A stretch of DNA of 64,000 nucleotides from Pagrus major. Its lineage: Eukaryota > Chordata > Actinopteri > Spariformes > Sparidae. Both the position numbers and the translations under genes were made by a program. The stretch covers positions 24,912,710-24,976,709 of the forward strand of contig NC_133218.1 in NCBI RefSeq assembly GCF_040436345.1, written 5' to 3'. This document shows, piece by piece, positions 23,831-35,800 of the stretch; position 1 is the stretch's first letter; each line of letters starts with the position of its first letter. The notes beneath the pieces are model-generated. The model ran no database searches. It was not told the DNA's origin and saw nothing but the letters and a program-made list of their open reading frames with translations.

Positions 23831-24904
23831 TGCAGGGCATTCAGTGGTTTCAGAGCCTGTGAAAGAACCACAACACATGTTTTTATATTTGCTCATTGTT
23901 ATTGTAATCACTCTGCAGAATTAATGACATCTGGCAGTCAGATGAGGTCTCTTATTTGTGGTACTTAAGGTTTTTCTGCAACTTCACAACCATATTCCAT
24001 ATTGCTTTCTCAATTGTTTCAGTTTTATTTCTTCATTTGGAAAAAAAAAACTAAAGAGGTTGTTATTTGTCCTTTTACACTTGGACCAGCACAACCAGGT
24101 CCACACTGCATGTACATAAGACTGTCACATACACCTGTCAGAATGGGTTGATAAAGCTTGATTAAATTCCTGAAGACTGACGAAGAATGGCTTGTGCTGA
24201 TTGTAGCAGTAGCATCATTGTCTCCTCTACATCACTTTCTTTGCATTGTCAACGTACCCTGTTCCCATCTAGTACTGTGCACACTGCCATACATGTCAGC
24301 TTCATTATCTGCCAGAAAAACAACCAGTACTCTTACACTGGAATAATCCTGTCTTGTATGAGTGTCAGTTTGGTGGGATAATTTGATTAAATAGAATTTT
24401 AATTAGGAATTTATACCATGTGAGGATTATATAAACAACAACTGAAGATCAAGATGGAATCGATGCAAATAAGCTCCTAGCACATTTGTTGCTACATCTT
24501 CCAGTCTTGCCTCAGACTGTATAGATTTTGTCAATCCATTTTTGAAATCTTAGTTTAGATTAAGTGGGAAAACAGAAGACCCTTCTCTGATAATGTCATT
24601 GCTTGGTGTGACCCCCGTGGATGCCTCATTCAATGGGTGTAATATTTATATATAATGGCTTCCTGCTCTCTCAGCCGGCCAGAAGGATTCTCTCCCTCCA
24701 AACATGGCTGATGAATTAGAGCGGTATCACATCCACCAAGAAAAAGTCAGACATGTCCACCATAAAATTCTACACCACTTGGCGACCATTTAGCTCATTT
24801 TCTATATTGGTATGGCAGCTCATAGCATGTTTTTTTTTTTTTGTCTGTTATCTATATCTTGATTTTACCTTTTATCATTTTTATTTAATTCTTGAACATT
24901 TCTG

Positions 24905-25520
24905 TACTAAAAATCTACTCAAGTACAAGTTCAGTTAAATTACTGAAATATTACTCAATTACAGGTAAAACTACTGTTTTTAAAAATACTATTCTTTTCA
25001 AACTCTACTCAGACTATTAGTTACTATTTAACCATTGATGTTTAATGATTTATCAAAAGCAGCATTCAATCAACAGGGTTTCTGTTTCTCCAAATCTTCG
25101 GTCTAAATTTCTCCCAGCTCCTGCTCTGTTCTGTGCAGTAGTCATGGTCACCTCTCCAAACCTGGGCCTCCTGCACAGTTTAGTGTTTTTGTCCGTATGC
25201 CAGTTTTCATTGGTTCATTGGTTTGTGATCAGATAGCCTTATTGGCTACAAAACTGCAGATGAAAGGATTCGATATTAATTCAAATTGTACTTGGTACTG
25301 AATTATGATTTTCAAAGTAACAGAATAGATTACATGGTGTAATGCATATTTAAGTACAGACTTAAGAAAATTACTCATAAAAGGTACAAGTACCCTAAAA
25401 AGTTGCTTAATTACAGAAATTTGAGTAGATGTAATTAGTTACTTCCACCCCTGAGTACAAGTACCTTAAAATGATGCTTTAGTACAGTACTTGAGGAAAT
25501 GTACTTACATTCCATCACTG
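24905..25520 (-). mobile_element. hAT-like non-autonomous element remnant(s)
   Basis: On the minus strand the segment begins CAGTGATGGAATGTAAGTAC, then a second tip CAGGGGTGGAAGTAACTAAT at 25452. Both resemble the tips of teleost non-autonomous elements that run on with CATTTCCTCAAGTACTGTAC. Related AAGTAC/ACTCAA-rich sequence continues to about 24905. No target duplication was found and the left limit is uncertain. Confidence 0.5.
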
Positions 25521-25595
25521 GTCCTTGAATAATAGGAGAAGGAATCACATGCAGTGGACTTGAAGTTGCGCTAAATCAATTAAACTTTTATGCAT

Positions 25596-25612
25596 TATAT
25601 ATATATATATAT
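25596..25612. repeat. (TA)n microsatellite
   Basis: About eight AT units. Confidence 0.9.
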
Positions 25613-26241
25613 TTTTGTAGAAGATCCATGTAATCAAACATAATTTAATTACAAATGACAACAAGGACAACTATTGATCTTAGTCTTTTATTATCCTGGT
25701 ACTTCTAATCAGGTTGAATGTCCCTCGTCTATAAGGCATTTTGTTATATATATATCACCACATACATTATGTGACTGTAATGTGAAAGGCTACATACATT
25801 ATTTGGTCATTTATGTAAATAGATGAACATTGAAATCAACACAAATGAGTAACCTCCCGTATTCACAAACACCTTCCTTCCCTCTTGCTCGTATGTTTTA
25901 TGTGAATTATAAATATAATGGGCCGTACAGTGGAGATGATATTCTCGGGGGAGTTAATAATTAAGAGGTTTTTTTTTTTTTTGTTACTCAGCCTAAATTT
26001 TCAGTCCACACCATACATGCACCACAAAGTAAAATCTGGGAGTTTGATATTGCATTAAAGAAAAAGACCTCCCTTCAGCAGTCTGGATGTGTCTCACACA
26101 ACAAGAATAAACGTTTCCCTCTGCTACATAGATGACAACACTTAAGCCTTATAAAGCAGCCTTTCCCTTGTTTTTGTTTGTAAAAGTTTGTTTGAAAAGT
26201 TGTGTAGTTGAATGATGGACTGGAAAAAGAACGACCTGAAT

Positions 26242-26450
26242 TAGGGGTGCACCTACACCATTTTTTTGCTGACTGGGTCAAGTACCAGTGTTGTCTACAT
26301 ATTTTCTGCCGTACTTTGTAGAAAAACTGCCTCAAATGACACCCATCGTTCTGTTGTTGTAGTTCATATCTTTGTCACCATCTATGAGCTGTGTGCTGGT
26401 ACTCAGGCCTTGGTACGGGTAGCCTTTTGTCTGGTATAGGTGTACCACTA
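26242..26450. mobile_element. hAT-type MITE, 209 bp, with 8-bp target duplication
   Basis: The left end TAGGGGTGCACCTACACC and the inverted right end TAGTGGTACACCTATACC form an 18-bp terminal inverted repeat with three mismatches. Both sides carry the direct repeat ACCTGAAT (26234-26241 and 26451-26458). An 8-bp duplication with TAGGGGTG-type ends is diagnostic of hAT transposons. It is non-coding. Confidence 0.85.
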
Positions 26451-27278
26451 ACCTGAATATATCAAATTGCAGCAAGTTCTATTGAAGTGGTACTATTTTT
26501 TTTTTTTCAACAAATTTAAGCCAGAACATTTCGACAGCCCTTTCACACTTTTACAAATTCATATTATTCAGCTGGCTTAAGCTACCGCTACCACCTTGAG
26601 ATAATTCTTTTGGCCAGTTTTTAAAAGGTACCCAAAGAACAATAGCACTCTTGCACAATTTTTATGTTTTGTATAAAATGAGGTATGTTTCTCTTCTGTT
26701 AGTGCATATCAATGTAACAGTGCAAAACCAATTACGACGACTATTTGTTCAACGACCACCTTGTCAAAACACAATTTTTTTTTTTTTTTTACAGCATTTA
26801 CCCCACCGTCACTTTTACAAGGCATACAAGAAAAAAAAAAACACTTTGAGACACTGAACACACAATATCCTTCTGATCAATTCATCTTTAGGAACGAGGG
26901 GTGGAACAAACACGTTACAACAGAAATATAAAATTCTGGGAGTAATAACGATGAGGGATGGCAAGCTAATGCACAGTAGTAAATCTGAAATAATAATAAT
27001 AATAATAAAAATGTGTGGCATGTGTCACTCTGCGTTCTTTTCATTCATACAAAACAAAACCTTTCCCAGGTCATCTCAAACTGCCCTAAGTGAAGTTTCA
27101 TTTCTTAAACTTCCACTGGAATGTCTAATCAGCATGTTCACTTGACGGGCCGAGACATAAATGAGGTGAAACTAGCAAAAAAACAAAAAACACAGACAAA
27201 AATAATAGCTCAATGTCGCCATACCCCATACCCCCCCCTCCCCCGCTGACCTTGCCTTCATCGTATGATTACATGTTA

Positions 27279-27284
27279 TTTATT
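27279..27284 (-). terminator. mindy2: Candidate mindy2 polyadenylation signal
   Basis: AATAAA on the minus strand in GCTTGAATAAATAACATG. An alternative lies at 25687-25692. Confidence 0.4.
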
Positions 27285-29674
27285 CAAGCTGCATGACAAA
27301 AAAAACAACTGCTGAGTCAATGAGAAGTGTAGATAATTAACAATGTTTCTTGTGTGCAAGGAAGTTTTTTTAATTTTCCATCAGGTAGTCCAAGTTAACA
27401 CAAGAAGAGCAGCTTGATTCATTGTTCTTTTTAGTGTGAAGTTCAACAATGAGGGTCTTAAATAAAATAGTGTTGAGTCCTTCGAAGTGTCGAAATAGTT
27501 GTTGCGTGTACACAGATACTCAAAAGTCGTGACTGAGAAAGTGACTACAGGCCGAGGAACTGTGCCGATACATAAAAGACACTCGAGGATATGTCCCTTC
27601 AGAAAAGGCCTGAGAGTATTTCTGATGTGAAAAAAATGCATGGATTGTCTCTTTCTGCTAATACGCCCGTTTCCTTTTTGTCCTATAAATTAGGTTGAAA
27701 TGTCGTAAGGCGTCATATATATATATACAAAACGTAGCCTCGTTAGGGCTAAACACACACGGAGCTCAAACTCCAGCCATCGCACAAAGCCCATAAGAAA
27801 GGGTTCCCACACAGTAGGTAGCCCGCTGCCTCTATGTCATCGTCCTGTCCTGACGTTCGGTTTGTTCTCACTGAACAAAACTCACAAGCACTGCAGAAGA
27901 CCTCCTCTGACAACAGTCTCCCTCAGTCTGTAACAGAAGGCTTGAGTCAAGGCATCCAATTGGAATGTATAGATAGAAAAGTTTCTCAGGAGGCAGTCCC
28001 ATGGTACAATAATGGCACAAACCACTAGCTAAATCCATTATAAGAATGCATCAGGTAAATATGTACATCATGTGTTTGCTGCAGTGAAAAGCACACAAGT
28101 TAAAAAGTGAGACCACAGAATTGTAGCATTCACAATGTAAATCCTGTTCCACCTAGGAGAGCTCAACTTGTGAACTTATTTTCCATGGATAACAGAAGAA
28201 TCTCCACCTCTAGGGCTAATGTAACTTTCTCCAGCATGAAAGAAGACAGAAGATTTGAAGCTCCTGTTGTATATCTTGACCTCACAGATTTGGACTGTGT
28301 AAAAGGAAAACCTCATGTTCACAATAGATAATTGAACTTTCCTAGTTTAGAGGAATCTTACATGCAAATGACTAAATTCTGTGGCATTTCCTTTCAAAAC
28401 CTGGCCGCAGTGGAACTTCTACATCCAGAACCTAACAGAGGAGATCATGTTAGTGCCTGCATGCACGCTGCGCCTCTTCAGGAGTAGAGACTATTAGAAA
28501 GAAAAAGGGCCTTTCAGAACTATCATACACTCTAAACTGGGTGCCATCTAATCTGCCAAAAGCTAATCTTGTCTCACACAGAAACATCAGATTCAGACAA
28601 AACTTTGTCGATTAAATCCGCGACATGAATCCCTATTTGCCTGTCCCGACCGTGGTTTTTGTCTGAATCAAAACACAAAAAGATGTTAAAATCCAGAATT
28701 TGTAGCTTAACTAAAAGTTTTGGCCGTTTCCAAATTGAAACTTGTCACACCAGCGACGCTCAGTAAATGAGACATGTATACCACACGCCATTATACCACA
28801 TAGCACACGTGTACTGTACACACCATACACATAAAAACACACACGTTCACATTCAGACAGAGCAGAATACAACACTGCCATACTCTGGTAAGGCAAATCT
28901 GAACAGGGCAAGCTGTGATGAGTGTTGTTAGGTAGCTACAGTATCTGGAAGCTATCTGGCATTAATTAACCCTTCAGGTTCATAGTGTCTCGGAGGGGAC
29001 ACAAATAGTGTTACATTGATTTCCAACAGGCAATATTATGAGAAAGTCCCTCTCAGCTTACACAAAGAAATAAAACCTCTCGCAAAAGCTACACACATAC
29101 ATAAATAAAATGTGAATCTTGGCATCTAACTTAAAAAAAAACTAAAAACAACAGCTGGGTCTGTTTATATACGTTTTGTAAATATTGATACGTACAAAAT
29201 AAAGCTTATAAGCTGCAGTAACGAAAAACGGATGAAATGAATGGTTTCTTTTTTTGGAAAAGAACACGGTGAGAGGGTGACATTTTGTTTCTTCAGATTA
29301 TGTCTTTTGATATAAAACATACCACCCCGAATAAACTTGACCCCACATCACAAAGATAGTGCACTGTGCAACTTGTAACAAAGTTTGGCCGACTCTATGA
29401 AAGATACGGGGTAGTTGTCGTTGTAGTGTCCCTGCCTCTGATGTCCAGGTTCCACTGAGGAGAGAGGATAGCAGGCACCAGTGGTTTGGGAACAGCAAAT
29501 CCTGCGTCAGTCTCGTCGCGCCTCTCCTCGAAGGTCTCCTTCCCTTGTTTTATCGTCAGGTTGGGGGCAGCGCGTTTGTGTCCAGTCCGAGGAGAAACTG
29601 ATGCTGTCCCCTTTCTCACAGATAAGCAAATGCACAAAACACCCACACGCACACTCACACAGACACGCTCTATG
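27279..29674 (-). other. mindy2: mindy2 3' UTR (minimum extent)
   Basis: Sequence downstream of the mindy2 stop to the first good minus-strand AATAAA (27279-27284). AT-rich, with no supported coding frame. The family is known for long 3' UTRs, so the end may lie further left. Confidence 0.5.
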
Positions 29675-29863
29675 TTACAAAATAACACATTTGTCTTTAT
29701 CCTTCGACTCTTTCTTGGCTTTGCGCTCCCCGCTGGAGGACTGTTTTCCCGGGCTGGGTGTGGCTCCGGCTGCTGCCGCCATCCCAGCGCCAGCCGCTGC
29801 TCCGCCTGCTCCTGCACCTCCTCTGTCCGCTTCGTCTCCCTCGGCAGGCTCCTGCTGCCGCTG
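29675..29863 (-). CDS. mindy2: mindy2 exon 9 (C-terminus and stop)
   Basis: Acceptor TTGGTGCAG followed directly by a second CAG (tandem NAGNAG site). It encodes a Gly/Ala-rich linker, SPGKQSSSGERKAKKESKDK and the terminal CVIL before the stop. In human this exon is Pro/Ser-rich but has the same basic end and CVIL. Confidence 0.92.
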   Translation of the reverse strand, partial: QRQQEPAEGDEADRGGAGAGGAAAGAGMAAAAGATPSPGKQSSSGERKAKKESKDKDKCVIL

Positions 29864-32800
29864 CTGCACCAACAGGACCACAGGGCAGAAGAGTGTAAAG
29901 TTATAGATGTGTGTATATTTCATGCAATGCTACTTATCGCTATGCACTGGAAAAAAGTGTAAGCCAAATATTAATGTCTGGATTGAAAATAGGGCAATTT
30001 TACAAACACTTTGAAACATAAAGTAAGTGTGCATTGTCACATTGATTGTAATAATGTCTTTTATAGACGTCATTCATTCAGTACAGTGTATCTCACATAT
30101 CTGCAACATGCAGAGATCTGGGAAGTCACACACAATCCGTCCACACAATTGCTCTCTCTCTCTGTGTGTCTCTGCTTCGAGTCTACATCACCATTATCAA
30201 CTTATGTTTTTTTTTTTAGGAGGTGCTGCAGCACCCTCAGAACCACTAGTTCCCTCATCCACACTAAATTCCTCCTTTATAGCTCAAACTCTCTGATGCA
30301 CACGTCCATCTGTTTTCAAACGGCAACATATTCCCTCTTTGCAACACTAAGTGCCCCACTTTGTTCAAAGTCCTACATCTCCTCCCTCCTCCACCTGCTT
30401 CTATCTCCCTCAGCCCCTCCCTCCCCACCTGTGCCTGTGCTGCTGCTGCTGCTGCTGCAGCCGCCGCCGCTGCCTGCTCCTGCTCCTGCTCCTGGTAGTA
30501 CTGCGAGGCTCGTCGGTCCTCCTCCTCCTGGAGCTTTTTTGCCAGCTCTAGGTCGCTGATGCCCTCGGGGAGCTGTTCCCACTGTAGGTCCTGGCTTTGC
30601 TGCTCCTGCTGCAGTGACAGCGCCATGAGATAGTCCTGACACACATGAACAAAGAGGGAGGAAAGGCTTGATAAGCAAAGCTTTGTGATGCTTAAGTCTA
30701 TATTATGCAATTACTGAACTTGGTCATTTCTAACAACCACAGCTCTTTACTTATTAACTGAGCCATTTGTGTCTGTCTTTATTAATTTACTTTTGTTGTA
30801 ATATTCTTTTTGTAGTAATCAGCTTTGGTGCAGTTGGCAAAATCTAATTCATGCTGGTGTTATCCATTGTATTACATTCAGTATCCTCTATTATGTTATG
30901 TGCTTTGTCACTGCAAAGACCCAATTCCACCCTCTGGGACCCTTACAAGTTTCCTCCAATCTAACTGAATTGATTATGAGTGCAGAAAATTGCCTGAATA
31001 GATTTTTCTCACCAGCCCTATCTGGTAGATAAAGAGGGGTTGGGCCTGAGTAAGCAAAGAGAATAAAAAGTAATAGCCCCCATGCTCTTGTCTGGTCTCT
31101 GTGTGTGGGAGCACGGCAGACAATTTGTCAGCGAGCGTCGTGTCTGGACCACTCCAGCCAACAAATGAGCAGACAGCTGTGAAACCAGTAAATATACCCG
31201 AGAGACATAAATCCAGTACAATGTGGAGACTGTGTGGTACAGCAAAGCATGGATGAGAACAGAGGGGCGGCTTTCCAGGCTGTTGTGTGCGTCTAAGAAG
31301 CTGGTATGAGGAGCTGGAGCACATGTATTATTGAGGAACTTCACTTTTTTTTTAGTTTGTCTTAAGCCTGAAATGCTGCACAGTTGATTTTAGTCTGGAG
31401 TTTCCACAGATTTGATGCCATGTTTTGTTTCTTTTTGTCTCTCCTTTTTTTCCTCCAGTATTTCTCTAACTTCTAGTAACCAACTTAAAAAAATGGTTTG
31501 CAGTGTGATGTTACTGGTCACTCTGCCCTTGGTTTTGTGGCGCACTGATGGTGTGAAAGGCACGTCATGATTAAGCACACGGTGGTTTTTGGAGTGGATA
31601 ATTGCTGTGCTCAGACCTGGTCTATCTGATCCTGCTGGCCTCGGTACACAGTCTCTGGGTCAGACGGAGGCCGCAACCGGAACTCGGAATCGCAGAAGTT
31701 TCCGTCTCCGTCGACGTTGTGCAGACTCTCCCAGACGACCTTCTCCTCCGTCAGGAAACCTTGGTCTGTAACCAGGAGGTACAGCTGGCCCTATGAAAAA
31801 AAACACATACACATTACATACACACATCTTATCTCGGTCATACTATATATACGCACATACATGGGTACACACCCACACAATCTGTATGTAGTTGTTTTTA
31901 ATGGTGATTGTATCCACATAAGTCTGCAGCTGAGTGATTACAAGAGAACTTAGGCTGTCATGATGATTTGTCTGAGGGTTATAGGTGATGCGCGCAGCTT
32001 TGCTTTCATTGGCAACTGTGGACTGGTATTCAAAATAAAAGTAAGCAGGCTCCACTTCCCCTCCTGTAGATAACAGGAAAGGTCTGCCCCGAGCTGCAGT
32101 GATATGGTGAGCCAGCTGTGGGCATGGGACTGCTAGAGATGGGATGCAGATGTGTAATATTGTACATTTGTGATACTTAAATATGTACTTTTCATCAGTT
32201 TGAAGAACATGTTGTAGCAAGTCTGTGAAGTGAACTCTTTGGGAAAATAATGAGTAGTGGTGGATAGTAGATAGTAACACCTGATAGCAAATTTGTTTTC
32301 TTATCTGCTGCAAATGATAATTAAGAATGTTGAAACACAGTGGAAAATTACTCAAATGATTCATTAAAAATAAGTAAGTTATTGAAGTATTTCTTACTGC
32401 ACAGCCCTCAGAGAGGCGTTTAATTGAAGCAAATTCATTATGTTTTGCTGATAATCTGTATGAACATCTGCAATATAACAGAAAAAAATTGCTGACATTT
32501 ATGTGGTTGATGCTTGTGTAGAAATACCCATTAAAGATCCCCTTCATACATATATTAGAGGTGCTTATAATGTCGAGTTCGTGTGTTTTATGATGAGTTA
32601 ATGAGGCATTCAGCTTGTCTGAGTTTGGAAGAAGAGAGACTTTAATTGAGAGGGTCCATGGTTGTATTTTTCTCTTTAGTAAGGAAAATAGGCGTGAAAC
32701 TATGTCCTTTCTTGACATTTTGTGAGTTTATTTTGTTTACTTGTTGGACTAAGTAGCAAACTCAATGCTTTTACAGCTCTAGATGAAACTAGGGGGGCTA

Positions 32801-35800
32801 TCAGGCTATCCATCGCCTCTTACGAATACAAAGTGGCATTAGACAGAACTGGCCGGGGATAGCTGGTTAGCATTCTAACTTCAGCAGACATCTCTGCAAC
32901 ACAATACATTGATGTCTTTGGCATATCATCAACACTGATGTCTCTTCTTCACAGTTGATTTTTTGGGTGTTTTTAACTAAAATACTGGCCATATCTTACA
33001 AATTGCTCCTTTAAGGTCTACCTTAAATTCTCTAATTTGTGTCTGAAATGGTTTATGCAGGAAAAAAAGGTGCATTTATTACATTACAATCCTTAAAATT
33101 GCTCATATTCATTCTACCTAATTTTAATTCCAGAATAAACAAACATTTTTCAATTCACAAGTTTCACTGCTGGACACAAGATGTCTCCTACTTCACTGTA
33201 AAGTTCCTTCTCAGTGTGTGTGCACTGGAGGATTCAAGTTTCCATATTGCACTTGCGTATGTGATGTCACAAATCATGTTCGTATGAATGTGAAAACATC
33301 CTTCTAGTGTCAAACTCTGCACATTCATCGTTCTACACAGCGAAGCTTAAACATTCAACTGGAACATTTTTGACTGGAGGGTTTTTTTAAATATTCTGTA
33401 CAAAACACAGTGGTTGTTCCTGTAAAAGTAAAGGGCTTCAGGGCACTTGTCACTGACAGGAGGGACAGTTCAAAACACATCTGACCTATTTAAGTTGCTG
33501 CAAATTCCACAGTGGCCTCCATGGCACATAACTTTCGTTCTAACTGATGCAAATGAGGCAAATGAGGAAGTTACTGTGTTTACCTTGTACTTGATCATGG
33601 TGCTAAAGTGGTTATTCCTGAAAAAGACGCAGAGCTCTCCCTCCTGTACAGTGGATGTGAGCTCACATAAGCCGTGGTACGTCAGCTGTGTGGCTGTGCT
33701 GTTCAGGAACTGCTCTGCTACAATGCCTGGGATGAGAGAGGGGGAGGAAGAAACATGAGAATAAAGAAGGAGAGATTGAATCTGTGATTTATTAGCCAAT
33801 GGACCCATACTGAGTCTTACTTGAATATGTTATTCCACCTTTATGTTTGCTTCTAGTTCCTGTCTTTTGCAGAATATACAGACAGATTTCAAACTGACTT
33901 GAAATTGAGTGGTGATTCTTTTATTTTTGATTTACAAATATTTTTAATGTTAGACCGCAGACCACTGGATGAGTCATCTGCACTACAATCAAAGAAAAAA
34001 TCCTTACTCATTCATGAACATAGGTCACTATTTGGAAAACATGTCGGAAACAGTGCTGTAATGTCTGTAGCAGCATTCTGACTGCGTGCTGCTGAGAGTG
34101 GTCACAGTTACTATAGTGAACTCAATATAGGCTGAGAGACAGATGGCGAGAGACATCTGTAAGACGGAACATTCAATTTGGAGCAAACACACACAGAATC
34201 AAAGCGATTCTCGAACAGATAGAGAGGCAGTCGACTGCAGAATGAGCCACAACTTGTACAGACGGACGGAAAAGAAACTAACTATTCAATACTTAATATC
34301 AAATATTTAACAGCTCTTAAGCATGACGACAAAACTCAGAGACAGATGTTTCATTTTCTCAGAATTATCAGTCTATTTTAAGTGGTTGCAAATTAATTTC
34401 ATCTTTTATGTGTAGGATAAGCATTACATTGCTTTTACAAATAATTTCTGTGCTACAAAAGCAGAAACACAATAGAAATGAGTGAATTTCCCGTGTCCGT
34501 CTCATCATCTACTGAGGCCTCGATGTGTTGACTTGGCAGCAGCCCAGCAGACAACTACTCAGGAAGCTCAGTGTTGAATGAGCAAATATTTTTAGTAGAG
34601 AAGTTACCGACAGCTGGTAAGAAAACTGTGTGCTGTGGAAGTAGGTCATTTGACAAGTAGCCACATGTATGTCCTTGTTTTATTTCAACTTGGTCACTCC
34701 AGTAATGTTGCACTTGAGCAAATATATTAGGTTAAAGTGAAAGAAAATGTCTCTTTCTCCACTTCCGAGCACACTTTGGGAAAGAAAAGAGATGAGGGGG
34801 AGACAGGAGGTGAGTTGGGCAGGTCAGAAAGTCTAGAGTGAAGAGAAAGGACTCACCTTCCCCTGCCAGCTCACTGTTGTCTGACTGTTTGCAGGATATT
34901 ATCTTCTCCACCAGCTGGTTGTAGCTGCAATTGCCCACTGCCTTGACAATGTCATGCATCTGCAAACAAAGATAAAAAACTGTGGGAAAGAACATTCACC
35001 AGGCTTTTCTGCTGTTTTTACTCAAAAACACAGCAGATTTATAAAAAATGTATACTAGAGAGGAAAATTCTGGTGGCGAGGGGTTCATACTGAAGCTATT
35101 ATCGCTGTGCAGACTTGATTCCCTTTTTGGTACAGTCCAACTGAGGTCTGCTGTCTTTAATTGTTAACTAGGATCATATGAACACTTTCATTTGAACACT
35201 TGATGACACAAGTGCACACAGATCACCTCAGGAGGTGGTCCACTTCCAAGAAAATTCTGGAGGTGTTTGTTTGGAGTGGGAACACAAACCGGGCCAACTA
35301 CAGACCTGTACAGGACTACATATCAAGTTAGTATGAATTCAAAAGCCAAACTACTCTATAATGCACATTTTGTAATTTATGCCACCTGTGGTCTCTCAAT
35401 CAAAACAATAACAAAATACAGAGTTTAATGACATTGCTAAGAAGCGTTGGACAATGGGAGTCTTCTTCGCTAAACAACCACGATTGCCAATGAAAATGTA
35501 TCTGATGTGACTCAGGCAGAAATGTTCATGGACAACATACATAAACAGTGCTCTCTACGCCCTGTTTAGGGAATGTCAGTTAAGGCAACTTCCCTCAACA
35601 ACATTCCACCATGCAAAACACGCTGCAATGTCACCGATGCAGACATCACTTCCTCTGAGCGTTATGCCATTAAGGTAAACAACTTCGTCACTGCTACGGG
35701 GGAAATTTTACACCAATAAAATAAAATATTGAATATATCTTTAAATGAAGACTGATACCATTACAACACCTATCATTTATGAATACATTTGATTTGATTA

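Larger units (their letters stand above)
23831..27278. other. sltm/mindy2 convergent intergenic interval
   Basis: Between the two 3' ends lie transposon remnants (about 24905-25520 and 26242-26450), a TA repeat (25596-25612) and several poly-T runs. No protein-coding frame is supported. Part of it may belong to an extended mindy2 3' UTR, as a second minus-strand AATAAA lies at 25687-25692. Confidence 0.65.

Noticed and set aside
30011-30559. 182-codon plus-strand frame
   Set aside because: It is largely antisense to mindy2 exon 8, where the GC-rich Ala/Gln codons suppress stops on the other strand.
30974-31344. Two overlapping minus-strand frames of 108 and 116 codons in mindy2 intron 7
   Set aside because: They overlap in different frames, which fits a locally stop-poor stretch; no domain is visible.
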